The notes under the pieces are model-generated. The model made no database searches, had not been told where the DNA came from, and worked only from the letters and a program-made list of their open reading frames with translations. Below are positions 8,279 through 16,834 of a stretch of 64,000 nucleotides of DNA, piece by piece. Every line of letters begins with the position of its first letter. The stretch's first letter is position 1. Origin of the DNA: Bacteroidetes bacterium B1(2017) (lineage in GTDB: Bacteria > Bacteroidota > Bacteroidia > UKL13-3); contig NKJG01000008.1 of assembly GCA_002256395.1 (NCBI GenBank), positions 62,001-126,000 on the forward strand, in the 5' to 3' direction. The position numbers and the translations under genes are program-made.

Positions 8279-8941
8279 TTACACCAACCATCCGTCTTTC
8301 AAATTCACTACTCTATTTCCATATTCCGCATTGGTTTTAGAGTGCGTAACTTGGACCACAGTAACCCCATCTTTTTGATTCAATTCTTTGAAAACTTGCA
8401 TGATATAATCTGCTTGGTCGGAGTGTAAGTTCCCTGTTGGTTCGTCCGCAAAAATGATTTTTGGCGAAGCCACCAAGGCCCGGGCTATACCTACCAATTG
8501 TTGTTGTCCACCCGAAAGCTGGCTCGGGAACAAGTCTTTTTTTGCTACAATTTGGAACCTATCCAATATGTCCGCCACCCTACTTTTCCGTTCTGCGGAA
8601 GACACATTTTGATACAAAAGAGGCGTTTCTATGTTTTCATAAACCGTTAGTTCGTCTATCAAATGATAAGCTTGAAAAACAAATCCAATTGTATTTCTAT
8701 GTATTTCGGTCTTCTTTTTTTCTGAAAGTGAAGTGACGTTTTCATCCAAAAGCTTATATGTGCCTTCTGAAGCTTCCTCCAATAGCCCAAGAATGTGTAA
8801 TAAAGTAGATTTTCCAGAACCCGATGGTCCCATAATAGACACAAACTCTCCTTGTTCTATTTTCAAACTTATGTTTTTTAAAATATAAACCTTCCCAAAA
8901 CCTTGTTTGAAATATTTTCCTATGCCCTGAAGCTCAATCAT
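8279..8941 (-). CDS. second ABC transporter ATP-binding protein, LolD/MacB type
   Basis: This 220-residue ATPase has Walker A GPSGSGKST (about 37-45), Q-loop FVFQAYHLIDELTV, signature LSGGQQQL (about 141-148) and Walker B IIFADEPTG. It is a diverged paralog of the ATPase at 1477-2154; the signature ends QQQL rather than QQQR. No permease gene is adjacent in the window, so it may serve the permease at the left edge, serve another outside the window, or substitute for the other ATPase. It has its own promoter with the twin operator, which places it in the same regulon as the adaptor. Confidence 0.92.
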   Translation of the reverse strand: MIELQGIGKYFKQGFGKVYILKNISLKIEQGEFVSIMGPSGSGKSTLLHILGLLEEASEGTYKLLDENVTSLSEKKKTEIHRNTIGFVFQAYHLIDELTVYENIETPLLYQNVSSAERKSRVADILDRFQIVAKKDLFPSQLSGGQQQLVGIARALVASPKIIFADEPTGNLHSDQADYIMQVFKELNQKDGVTVVQVTHSKTNAEYGNRVVNLKDGWLV

Positions 8942-8981
8942 TCCTCTAAATGCTTATTTAAGCCATAAAGATTCGAATTTT

Positions 8982-8996
8982 GTGCCAAAAATACAA
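8982..8996 (-). promoter_or_regulatory. promoter core of the second ABC ATPase
   Basis: This is the same 15-base core (minus strand TTGTATTTTTGGCAC) as at 3934-3948, with TATTTTTG overlapping TGGCAC, 40 bp ahead of the start codon. The identity of two promoters 5 kb apart in otherwise unrelated intergenic DNA supports function. Confidence 0.6.
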
Positions 8997-9041
8997 GTAT
9001 CTCATATTCTGATACTTAAAAAATAACAGTACGGTCTTTTC

Positions 9042-9076
9042 GTCCGAAAATGGACAAAAAAAGTACGGTGGTGGAC
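9042..9076 (-). promoter_or_regulatory. twin operator (UAS) upstream of the second ABC ATPase
   Basis: GTCCGAAAATGGAC at 9042-9055 is followed by a related 14-mer, GTACGGTGGTGGAC, at 9063-9076. The start-to-start distance is 21 bp, two helical turns. The proximal copy lies 54 bp from TGGCAC, exactly as at the adaptor promoter. The remaining bases to 9332 contain no gene that I can support. Confidence 0.65.
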
Positions 9077-9332
9077 AATGCAATTCGCTAAAAAGTTGAC
9101 CTAAATAGTGTTATTTATTATTAAGATGGATGTGATAACTTTAATTAAATGACTTAAAGTTGAATGAAATTTATAGCAATGAGGAAGAAAATAAAAACCG
9201 AATAAATAAGAATGAATAGATTTTTTCAATCTTAAAAAAATATAGATTATCAATTCTTCAGAAATACATATTGCAAAAAATCCATAAAAGAAACTGGAAT
9301 GATTACACTTATTTAAAATAAAAACGTTGCTT

Positions 9333-9539
9333 TCATACAAAGCCTTTGATACTTAAAGTACCATTTTCTCTCTGAAAAATAGGCATCAAGGTTTGATTAC
9401 CCTGCTTTATAGTACCGAAATAATAATGACTATATGATTTAATTTTCATCGGTAACAAATCTGGAAACTGGGTCTTTAATAGTGCTGGTATTTCACCATT
9501 TGACTTCACAACGTGTTTCGGTACAATTATTCTGGCCAT
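9333..9539 (-). CDS. unknown small protein, MARIIVPKH family, copy 1
   Basis: This is a 68-residue protein beginning MARIIVPKHVVKSNGEIP and ending NGTLSIKGFV. It lacks a signal peptide or membrane segment. It aligns along its full length with the neighbour at 9603-9815: shared MARIIVPKH, LL, FPDL, SYSH, GT, QTL, P-F-R, GTLSIKGF. Conservation between the two copies, with different nucleotides between them, argues that both are real genes. I do not recognise the family and assign no function. Confidence 0.7.
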   Translation of the reverse strand: MARIIVPKHVVKSNGEIPALLKTQFPDLLPMKIKSYSHYYFGTIKQGNQTLMPIFQRENGTLSIKGFV

Positions 9540-9602
9540 GATTATGATATATTTGTTATAATTATCCTAAATCTTAAACTATCTGACTTATATAGAATTA
9601 GC

Positions 9603-9815
9603 TCAATAACTAGCGAATCCCTTAATGCTTAATGTTCCTCCAATGCGTCTAAAAACTGGCGTCAAGGTTTGATCATCATCCTTGTGCGTTCCGCAAAAAT
9701 TATGACTATACGAACATGATCTTTCATAGGATAAATCCGGAAAATGATTTCTTAATAAAGAGATAATCTCAAGATTTGAGTTTACTAAATGCTTCGGAAC
9801 AATGATTCTGGCCAT
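9603..9815 (-). CDS. unknown small protein, MARIIVPKH family, copy 2
   Basis: This 70-residue paralog of 9333-9539 is upstream of it on the same strand with a 63-bp gap. It has roughly half identical residues, including the N-terminal MARIIVPKH and the C-terminal GTLSIKGF. Two cysteines (SCSYSHNFCGT) are absent from copy 1. A TACATTTG box on the minus strand at 9881-9888 could drive both genes. Function is unknown; a small cytoplasmic, possibly nucleic-acid-binding or toxin-like protein is possible but unsupported. Confidence 0.7.
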   Translation of the reverse strand: MARIIVPKHLVNSNLEIISLLRNHFPDLSYERSCSYSHNFCGTHKDDDQTLTPVFRRIGGTLSIKGFASY

Positions 9816-9880
9816 GATATTTTTTGTTTATAATGTTTGAAAAGCTTGAAATTGAACGACTTACGCCTTCTTTTATAAAT

Positions 9881-9888
9881 CAAATGTA
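9881..9888 (-). promoter_or_regulatory. possible -7 box for the small-protein pair
   Basis: The minus strand reads TACATTTG, matching TAnnTTTG, 65 bp ahead of the start at 9815. No convincing -33 TTG was found, so this is tentative. Confidence 0.3.
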
Positions 9889-10015
9889 TGGGTATTTTTT
9901 TATGCTAAAAAATTTTGCTATGTTTTGCTAATATTTTAAGCAATTGATTTTTAATATTACAGGGCTAGCTTGGGAGCTTGATCAGTGTGGTTAAACATTT
10001 CTCAGAAAAATATGC

Positions 10016-10023
10016 TAAATTTG
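10016..10023 (+). promoter_or_regulatory. probable -7 box of metG
   Basis: TAAATTTG matches TAnnTTTG and lies 24 bp upstream of the metG ATG. This position also argues against the longer reading that would begin at 9985, which would place the box inside the gene. The -33 region has only a weak TTAA match. Confidence 0.4.
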
Positions 10024-10047
10024 CACCTCAATTTTCTACGATATACG

Positions 10048-12114
10048 ATGAACAATAATCCGAAAAGATATACTGTTACTGCTGCTTTGATTTATGCCAA
10101 TGGCCCAATACACATTGGACACTTGGCTGGCTGCTACTTGCCCGCTGATATTTATGTGCGTTATTTAAGACTGAAAGGCAAGGATGTGGCTTTTATCAGC
10201 GGAACTGATGAACATGGGGTGCCGATTACCATAAAAGCAAAAAAAGAAGGCACTACACCGCAGGCGGTCGTTGACAAATATTATGAAATTATCAAGGATT
10301 CTTTTGAGCAATTCGGGATTTCATTTGACATTTATTCTCGTACTTCGAATGCCATTCACCACGAAACTTCACAGGAGTTTTTTACGACACTGAACAACAA
10401 AGGGTATTTTGACGAAGTGATAACAGAGCAATATTTTGACGAAACGGCACAGCAATTTTTGGCCGACCGTTACATTGTGGGTGAGTGTCCAGTTTGTCAC
10501 AACGAAGGAGCCTATGGCGACCAATGTGAAAAATGCGGTTCGTCACTTTCTCCTACCGAATTGATTAATCCCAAATCGACGATATCGGGAGATAAACCAG
10601 TCATGAAGGCTACCAAAAACTGGTATTTACCTTTAGACAGAATGCAGCCCAAAATAGAAAAATATGTAAATAGCCACCCCGAATGGAAGCCCAATGTGTT
10701 TGGCCAATGTCAGTCGTGGTTGAAACAAGGTTTGCAGCCACGTGCGATGACCCGCGACTTGGACTGGGGCGTAAAAGTGCCGTTGGAAGATGCGGAAGGC
10801 AAAGTACTATATGTGTGGTTTGATGCTCCGATTGGCTATATCTCGATGACCAAAGAATGGGCAGCTGCCACAGGAAAAAACTGGGAAAATTATTGGAAAT
10901 CAGAAGACACGAAACTAGTTCACTTCATCGGAAAAGACAATATCGTGTTTCACTGTATCATATTCCCTGCTATGTTGATGGCCGAAGGAAGCTTTATTTT
11001 GGCAGATAATGTGCCTGCCAATGAGTTTATGAATCTCGAAAACGACAAGATTTCGACTTCAAGAAACTGGGCAGTTTGGTTGCATGAATATTTGGAAGAA
11101 TTTCCAGGCAAACAAGACGTGTTGCGATATGCTTTGGCGGCAAACGCACCTGAAAGTAAAGACAACGACTTTACTTGGAAGGATTTCCAGACCAAAAACA
11201 ACTCAGAGTTGGTAGGCATATTCGGCAATTTTGTAAACCGAACCGTGGTGCTTACACAGAAGTTTTATGATGGAAAAGTGCCGGCAAGAGGTAAACTTCA
11301 AGAAGTTGACAAACAAGCCCTTGAAACCTTGAAACAACTGCCGTGTGATGTATCTGATGCCATGAAAAATTACAAATTTCGAGATGCATTGGCCAGTATG
11401 ATGGAGATTGCCCGATTAGGGAATAAATATTTGGCTGAAACCGAACCTTGGAAAGCCATAAAAGAAGATCCTGAGCGTGTAAAAACGATTATGAATATAG
11501 CGATGCAAATTACAGCCACTTTGGCGATAGTTGCGGAGCCGTTTTTGCCGTTTACTTCTCAAAAATTATATGACCAGCTTAAACTCTCTGGCTGGAATCT
11601 GAATGGCCCTAAACACGAATGGATAGATGCTGGAAATGCAAATTTGGTACCTGTTGGACTAGAAATAGGTTCTGGAGCATTGCTTTTTGAGAAAATAGAA
11701 GACGAAACCATAGACAAACAAGTACAAAAACTACTCGACGCCAAACGCATGAATGAACTGGAAGGAAAGACCGTAGCCCCGCTGAAAGAGAACATTCAAT
11801 TTGATGATTTTGCAAAATTGGACATCAGAATTGGAACTATACTGGAAGCCGAAGCAGTGAAAAAAAGCAAGAAATTATTGAAATTCTTGATTGATGACGG
11901 CCTAGAAAAACGCACAATTTTGAGTGGTATAGCCGAACATTTCTCTCCCGAAGAAATGGTAGGCCGCCAAGTAACTTTCATAGCCAACCTAGCCCCAAGA
12001 ATGATGATGGGCATAGAGTCCCAAGGCATGATTTTAATGGCCGAAGACAAAGATGGTTCTCTCAGCCTTTTACAGCCTCATAAGGAGGTTTGGAATGGTG
12101 CTGGGGTGAGTTAA
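10048..12114 (+). CDS. metG: methionine--tRNA ligase
   Basis: This 688-residue enzyme charges tRNA-Met with methionine at the cost of ATP in the cytoplasm. It has the class I signature HIGH in [14 protein letters not shown] (about residue 21), a zinc knuckle ([17 protein letters not shown]) and the KMSKS-equivalent KISTS in [15 protein letters not shown]. An anticodon-binding helical domain follows, and the last ~110 residues form a Trbp111/EMAP-type tRNA-binding OB fold ([24 protein letters not shown]). The start at 10048 gives [19 protein letters not shown], the usual N-terminus; an in-frame upstream start at 9985 adds 21 atypical residues. The gene is probably monocistronic. Confidence 0.97.
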   Translation: MNNNPKRYTVTAALIYANGPIHIGHLAGCYLPADIYVRYLRLKGKDVAFISGTDEHGVPITIKAKKEGTTPQAVVDKYYEIIKDSFEQFGISFDIYSRTSNAIHHETSQEFFTTLNNKGYFDEVITEQYFDETAQQFLADRYIVGECPVCHNEGAYGDQCEKCGSSLSPTELINPKSTISGDKPVMKATKNWYLPLDRMQPKIEKYVNSHPEWKPNVFGQCQSWLKQGLQPRAMTRDLDWGVKVPLEDAEGKVLYVWFDAPIGYISMTKEWAAATGKNWENYWKSEDTKLVHFIGKDNIVFHCIIFPAMLMAEGSFILADNVPANEFMNLENDKISTSRNWAVWLHEYLEEFPGKQDVLRYALAANAPESKDNDFTWKDFQTKNNSELVGIFGNFVNRTVVLTQKFYDGKVPARGKLQEVDKQALETLKQLPCDVSDAMKNYKFRDALASMMEIARLGNKYLAETEPWKAIKEDPERVKTIMNIAMQITATLAIVAEPFLPFTSQKLYDQLKLSGWNLNGPKHEWIDAGNANLVPVGLEIGSGALLFEKIEDETIDKQVQKLLDAKRMNELEGKTVAPLKENIQFDDFAKLDIRIGTILEAEAVKKSKKLLKFLIDDGLEKRTILSGIAEHFSPEEMVGRQVTFIANLAPRMMMGIESQGMILMAEDKDGSLSLLQPHKEVWNGAGVS

Positions 12115-12147
12115 TTGCGGTGGCAAAATTGAATCGGTATAATTTTA

Positions 12148-12732
12148 ATGAAATATAGTTTGAATAAATTAAGAGTTATTTTCTCAATAATAATTTTCTT
12201 ACCGCAGATTGGTTTCTCAAAAATTATAAATTTTGAGGTTAAGAATTTATTTTCCTTAACTGACACTACAAGGAAAAATAATAGTTATGTTTTTTCTGTT
12301 ATTCCAATTTTCATAGACGGACTTTACAATGGCTCTGGAACCGGCCTAGGTGCTTCAATTGAAAAAAAGAAATCAGAGAAATTAGGTATTTATTTTCCAT
12401 TACATATTATAGTAAATACAAAGTTTGGAATTTCAACTTCACCCACATTAAAATTTTATCCATTTGGGCAAAAAAAAATATTAAACTGGAGCGTTGGACC
12501 TGGTATTAGGTTCAGCAATGTTCGAGAAAAGTACTACGAATGGAATCCACAGATAAGTGATTTGACACTTACCCAGGGTACTTCAAATTATTTTGGTTTA
12601 GAAGTCCATAATGGGATTAATGTTTCTGTTGATAACTTTTCATTGTCTATTAATAATTCGATGGGTATATCGATAAAACCTCATTTTGATTACATTAGAT
12701 TTTTAAGTTTAGGCGTAGGCTATAAATTTTAA
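12148..12732 (+). CDS. secreted barrel-like protein of unknown function, copy 1
   Basis: This 194-residue protein has an N-terminal hydrophobic export signal (VIFSIIIFLPQIGFS). The rest is rich in alternating aromatic and polar beta-strand segments, for example TLKFYPFGQKKILNWSVGPGIRFSNVREKYYEWN, and ends in a phenylalanine-terminated strand (LGVGYKF), as in outer-membrane beta-barrels. It is a diverged paralog of the next gene, with which it shares the GSGTGLG, LKFYPFG-KKI-W-S-G and GV-Y-F features. It starts 33 bp after metG. A small outer-membrane protein is the best guess. Confidence 0.7.
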   Translation: MKYSLNKLRVIFSIIIFLPQIGFSKIINFEVKNLFSLTDTTRKNNSYVFSVIPIFIDGLYNGSGTGLGASIEKKKSEKLGIYFPLHIIVNTKFGISTSPTLKFYPFGQKKILNWSVGPGIRFSNVREKYYEWNPQISDLTLTQGTSNYFGLEVHNGINVSVDNFSLSINNSMGISIKPHFDYIRFLSLGVGYKF

Positions 12733-12743
12733 ACATATTCGAA

Positions 12744-13334
12744 TTGAAACTCTATATTTTTACTTTTTATTTAGCTATTCAGCTGTTAACAATTAACAAT
12801 CATGTTTTTTGTCAGGATAGTTTATCCAGCAAAATAAATTCATTCTCCAAATGGGACTCGATTAAGACTAATGATTTAAGGTTTTCTATTTTCACACAAC
12901 CTTATAATCACATTCTAATGTATGAAGAAATAGGTACTGGTTATGGACTGGGGTTTGAATATTTTTTTGGCAAGAATTCAGCTGTACAAATACCTGTTAT
13001 TTACTTTTCTGAAGGAGGTATTAAAGGACTAGTAAGCTCTTTAGGCCTTAAATTATACCCCTATGGATATAAAAAAATATTTTCATGGTCAATTGGTAGT
13101 AATGTTAAATTTGGAAGGATTAGGGTAGCTAACTTTCATGAATATAATTACAATAAAATAACTTACAAAGGAAATGTTGTAACAAATATTTTGGGCTTTG
13201 ATTTGCAAAATACTTTAAAAGTAAGAATGAAAAGGTTATACTTTGAATTCGGAAATTCGTTCGGAATGACTCATGCAAAAGAAAATTCACTTTTTATAAA
13301 TTCAAATTTTGGAATTGGATTTAATTTTCGTTAA
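12744..13334 (+). CDS. secreted barrel-like protein of unknown function, copy 2 (TTG start)
   Basis: This 196-residue protein starts at a TTG codon at 12744. The choice is supported by the signal peptide it creates (MKLYIFTFYLAIQLLTINNHVFCQ); the next in-frame ATG is near residue 59 and would remove the signal. Beta-strand-like segments such as GLKLYPYGYKKIFSWSIGSNVKFGRI and the terminal NFGIGFNFR resemble small outer-membrane barrels and align with the preceding gene. The gap between the two genes is 11 bp, so they are probably co-transcribed. Confidence 0.65.
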   Translation: MKLYIFTFYLAIQLLTINNHVFCQDSLSSKINSFSKWDSIKTNDLRFSIFTQPYNHILMYEEIGTGYGLGFEYFFGKNSAVQIPVIYFSEGGIKGLVSSLGLKLYPYGYKKIFSWSIGSNVKFGRIRVANFHEYNYNKITYKGNVVTNILGFDLQNTLKVRMKRLYFEFGNSFGMTHAKENSLFINSNFGIGFNFR

Positions 13335-13504
13335 AATTAAATTATGCAAAAGTTAAAATTAATTACTTACTATGATGGTTGGTTTGATGTATCGGTAAAT
13401 AATTGAAACCTAATCTTTAGTTTAATAATTAGAGTTAAACAATCTTTAAAATTAAACAAATTACCTTCACATCTAACTTGACCAAAGAATGATAAAAGTG
13501 CTGA

Positions 13505-13612
13505 GTCCAAAGAGTAATCGTGCTTGCTGAAGACAAAAAAAAGATGGTTAATGCCACTTTAGTAATCTCAAAAGAAGGTGTTTTGAATGGTATTAGGATA
13601 AGAAAAGGTTAA
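13505..13612 (+). other. short open frame, possible gene relic, in a 314-bp intergenic region
   Basis: The intergenic stretch 13335-13648 contains one coding-like piece: 35 codons without an upstream ATG reading AEDKKKMVNATLVISKEG then GVLNGIRIRKG and a stop. The composition looks like a real protein tail rather than random AT-rich DNA. I do not recognise the parent protein. The remainder of the gap has no gene that I can support. Confidence 0.25.
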
Positions 13613-13648
13613 TTGAATATTAAATTCAAGCTATTCCGTTTTTTTTTT

Positions 13649-13680
13649 AAAAGCCGAACCCCATCCAAGATTCGGCTTTT
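13649..13680. terminator. bidirectional intrinsic terminator
   Basis: AAAAGCCGAA (13649-13658) pairs perfectly with TTCGGCTTTT (13671-13680) across a 12-base loop, with T-runs on both outer sides. It ends the minus-strand gene at 13699 and anything arriving from the plus strand. Confidence 0.85.
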
Positions 13681-13698
13681 TCAAAGAAATCTAGAATC

Positions 13699-14334
13699 TT
13701 ATTTTATCTGCGAAAGAAAATAATCTGAAGCTTCTTTTCCCCAATTTGGAGCATAAGTAGTAGTCAATTTGAAAGTGCTGAATTTGGCTAAAGCTTTCTC
13801 AAAATATGGTTTTGCTTTTGCCTGACCTCCGCCAAATCCTTCGGGGGTGTAAAAAACATTGGTACCCATCACATAAGGAACTCTCGGATTTTCTGGATTA
13901 ATTTCTTCCGCTCTTTTGAGTGCAGTCTGGAAATCTGCTCCGTATTTCTGCCATCTGCTCATCGGATCAACAGAAAGTTTGGCCATGGCGTATTGGGCTT
14001 TCAAAACCTCTATTTCATCATTGTTTGGTGATAACATTTCGGCCTTTTCTATGAAAACCGCTGCCTTTTCCAAAAGTAAATCTTTTTCGCCGGCTTCTTT
14101 CAGTTTAAAAGTCTCATTGATAAGACAATATGCCGACCAATATTGTGGTGTCCACTCTTTGGCCTCCGCTCCTGCAATTCGCTCCATTTTGTTGGCCATG
14201 GGCATGTACGAACCTTCATAATTGGCCTGAATGGCGGCCGCTTGTTCGGTCATTATGGCTTCAAATTTCTCTTTTTGGGCAAAAACCGCTACTGAACTAA
14301 TTGCTAACGTGATACTTAATACTAACTTTTTCAT
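13699..14334 (-). CDS. secreted TPR-like protein paired with the TonB-dependent receptor
   Basis: This 211-residue protein has a signal peptide (MKKLVLSITLAISSVAVFAQ) and a helical body with TPR-like spacing (LLLEKAAVFIEKAEMLSPNNDEIEVLKAQYAMAKL and FQTALKRAEEINPENPRVPYVMG). It ends in a conserved-looking PYFEKALAKF...APNWGKEASDYFLSQI. It is probably periplasmic. It directly follows the TonB-dependent receptor on the same strand with a 59-bp gap, so it may assist that receptor; the ligand is unknown. Confidence 0.75.
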   Translation of the reverse strand: MKKLVLSITLAISSVAVFAQKEKFEAIMTEQAAAIQANYEGSYMPMANKMERIAGAEAKEWTPQYWSAYCLINETFKLKEAGEKDLLLEKAAVFIEKAEMLSPNNDEIEVLKAQYAMAKLSVDPMSRWQKYGADFQTALKRAEEINPENPRVPYVMGTNVFYTPEGFGGGQAKAKPYFEKALAKFSTFKLTTTYAPNWGKEASDYFLSQIK

Positions 14335-14393
14335 AATAATTTGCTTTGTTTAATTTACTGTTTTGTTTTATTTATTGCTCTGTTTAATATTTT

Positions 14394-16565
14394 CTAAAAA
14401 TTTAAATCTGCTTCTTTTGACCTTCCATTGAGTTTGCCAAATGTCCAACTTACTCCAAAGAAAATCATACGTTTCATGGGTGGATTTACCTCGTATCGCT
14501 TGCTTCCGTCAACCGAATATCTGTAGCCAAACACGTTGTTCCTACCCAAAACATTATCAACAATGGCATAGAATACCAAGAAACTATTGGCTGTTTGTTT
14601 TATTTTGCTGGCCATAAAACTCACGTTTTGATACGGTTTTGTCATTTCCACTTTCCCAAAATTTTCATTTATACCATACACTGGTCGGCCCGAAGCGTGT
14701 GAAAAAGTGAGACCTACATTGGTGGCTATTTTAGTAAAAAACTGCTTGTAAACCACACTCATATTATGTTTTGAAGCAAAATATGGCATGACTGACTTTG
14801 GGTAATTTCTGAAATATCTTTCGGTGTCAAGAAAAGAATAAGTCACCCACACATCTCCATTTTTTAGACTTTTTTGATCTCTAAAAAACATGTCAAATCC
14901 TTGAGCGAAGCCATTGCCGCTGTTGTCTGTTTGTCCTGTTGGAAATCTATATGGATTTGGATCAAAAGCTTGGCCCTTTTCTACTACCAAATTGTCATAT
15001 TTTTTATAGAAAACCTCTGTTCTGAATGTCCTGCCCAACTTCATAATCTGATAGTTGGCTATAATATGATCCGACGACTCAAAACCAAGATTTTTGTTGA
15101 GATACAAATACTCTTTGTCAGGGTTTTGATAAAATCTACCGCCCGCCAATGATACTTGCGAGTACTTTCCAGTTTTATAAGCCATGGATATTCTGGGCAC
15201 TGCATTGTATTTACCAATAGCTGAGGAATATTCAGCTCTGGCACCTAGTCTAATGGCTAATTGTGGCGATGCAAACATCTCTGATTCAGCAAAAATAGCA
15301 GTGTAATGATCTTTCAAAGTGGCAAGGTTCTGTTCAAATTGGTTTGAAACATTTATCCAATGCGTCTCCGCTCCAAAGTTGAAAGTTGAACTGCGATTGT
15401 TTCCATATAGTCGGCTCATAACTACTCTAAATTGCGTTCTTTCATCTTCTCTGTCCGCTTTCATGTTACCGATTTTTAGATTATCCAAATTTTTGCTGTA
15501 AGAAACCCCAGAGTTTAAAACCCAAAGTCCGTCTTTGTAAGATTGGCGGTAAGAAGCATTGGTGAATGCATTCTTATTGGTATTGGCAAATAGATATTTG
15601 GTGTTTTCTACGTCATAATTTGGCAAATTTATGGCCGAGCGGTTATCTGCAAATGTCCCGTAAATTTTTAAAGAGCTGTTGTTCTTAAAGTTTTCGTTTA
15701 CACTTACCGACGCTCCAACACCTTCTGGCACTTTTTCAAAATCATAGTTGTTTTTTACCAATTTTATCAATGGTGTGATATTACTGTAATATAAAGTTCC
15801 TGTCAACCAACCTTTGTGCGTATGCGTAACCGCCGCACTGGCCAGATTCAAACTTGCAGTGGTTGAGGTATTTTCCCCTAGTTTATCTTGGGTATTGAGC
15901 AACAAAACCGATGATAAAGCTTGTCCGTACAATGCCGAATATCCACCTGTGCTAAAAGCTGTACCTTTAAACATAAACGGATCAAACCTGCCTCGCTGAG
16001 GTACATCTGGCGTGCTGCTGAAAAACGGATTCTGAACAATCATGCCGTCTATTACGGTCTTGGTTTCGTTGGCCGAGCCACCTCTCACAAACAAACCTTC
16101 TCGCTCCCCTACTCTGTTTGAACCTGGCAAAAGCTGCATTACAGACACGATATCAGCGTTTCCACCAGCTGTAGTGACGATATCCAGCGGCTTCAGCATC
16201 ACCATTTTCTTTTCATCAGAGGCTTCAAACATACCCGCTGTAACTACCACCGCATTGAGCGAATTTATGGTCTCTTCCAATTTGACTTCAACCTCCACCT
16301 TTTGTCCATTAAGTTGAATTTCCTTTTGTGCGTTTAGAAAACCAACCATGGTTACCAGTAGTTTCTTTGTGCCTTTTTCGTCAGTAGAAAAACTAAATTT
16401 GCCGTTTTCGTCCGCCGATGCACCGTCATAAGTTCCTTCAAGTGCAATATTAGCAAATGGAAGAATCTCACCTTTTTTGTCGGTTATTTTGCCCGAAACG
16501 ACGGTTTGGGCTTGCGTAGAGATGATAGTGAGAATTGTAATTAAAAATGTAAATAGCTTTTTCAT
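14394..16565 (-). CDS. TonB-dependent receptor with N-terminal CarboxypepD_reg-like domain
   Basis: This 723-residue outer-membrane protein has a signal peptide (to about residue 19), a CarboxypepD_reg-like domain (VVSGKITDKKGEILPFANIALEGTYDGASADENGKFSF), a plug domain (VMQLLPGSNRVGEREGLFVRGGSANETKTVIDGM) and a 22-strand-type barrel ending in an aromatic strand (FFGVSWTFGKLNGRSKEADLNF). It would take up a ligand across the outer membrane using TonB energy. No SusD partner is adjacent, so it is not a classical SusCD glycan pair; iron-chelate, vitamin or peptide uptake are all possible. Confidence 0.92.
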   Translation of the reverse strand: MKKLFTFLITILTIISTQAQTVVSGKITDKKGEILPFANIALEGTYDGASADENGKFSFSTDEKGTKKLLVTMVGFLNAQKEIQLNGQKVEVEVKLEETINSLNAVVVTAGMFEASDEKKMVMLKPLDIVTTAGGNADIVSVMQLLPGSNRVGEREGLFVRGGSANETKTVIDGMIVQNPFFSSTPDVPQRGRFDPFMFKGTAFSTGGYSALYGQALSSVLLLNTQDKLGENTSTTASLNLASAAVTHTHKGWLTGTLYYSNITPLIKLVKNNYDFEKVPEGVGASVSVNENFKNNSSLKIYGTFADNRSAINLPNYDVENTKYLFANTNKNAFTNASYRQSYKDGLWVLNSGVSYSKNLDNLKIGNMKADREDERTQFRVVMSRLYGNNRSSTFNFGAETHWINVSNQFEQNLATLKDHYTAIFAESEMFASPQLAIRLGARAEYSSAIGKYNAVPRISMAYKTGKYSQVSLAGGRFYQNPDKEYLYLNKNLGFESSDHIIANYQIMKLGRTFRTEVFYKKYDNLVVEKGQAFDPNPYRFPTGQTDNSGNGFAQGFDMFFRDQKSLKNGDVWVTYSFLDTERYFRNYPKSVMPYFASKHNMSVVYKQFFTKIATNVGLTFSHASGRPVYGINENFGKVEMTKPYQNVSFMASKIKQTANSFLVFYAIVDNVLGRNNVFGYRYSVDGSKRYEVNPPMKRMIFFGVSWTFGKLNGRSKEADLNF

Positions 16566-16609
16566 AATTGTTTTTTGCGTTTCGATGAGTCAAAATTGAT
16601 GGATTATGT

Positions 16610-16617
16610 CAAAAATA
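16610..16617 (-). promoter_or_regulatory. probable -7 box of the TonB-dependent receptor
   Basis: The minus strand reads TATTTTTG, 44 bp ahead of the start at 16565. No clear -33 element was identified. Confidence 0.4.
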
Positions 16618-16789
16618 AAAATGAGTATTCGATGAGTGATATGAAAATTACCGATGAATGGATTTTTCGAACCGATTAAATTAAATTCTTAACATAAAAA
16701 TATCCAAATGAAAGCTTTAAGACATCAAAATGAATATCTCAAATAAAAAGGGAAAATTAATTCGTACAAATTAAATTACTACCCAAAAA

Positions 16790-16797
16790 TATTTTTG
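16790..16797 (+). promoter_or_regulatory. probable -7 box of the fused esterase gene
   Basis: TATTTTTG lies 37 bp upstream of the ATG at 16835 and fits the TAnnTTTG consensus. The -33 region is weak (TTCG at 16761). Confidence 0.45.
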
Positions 16798-16834
16798 CAC
16801 TAAATTGCCTTTCAATAATCAACCTTAATATATT

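Noticed and set aside
9101-9340. A 79-codon minus-strand open frame between the twin operator and the first small protein
   Set aside because: Its product is a low-complexity hydrophobic sequence without a recognisable start context, it overlaps the start of the better-supported gene's 3' end, and it looks like a chance frame in AT-rich DNA.
14394-16565. A SusCD-type glycan uptake locus
   Set aside because: The receptor has a CarboxypepD_reg-like domain but no SusD-like partner or glycoside hydrolases beside it.
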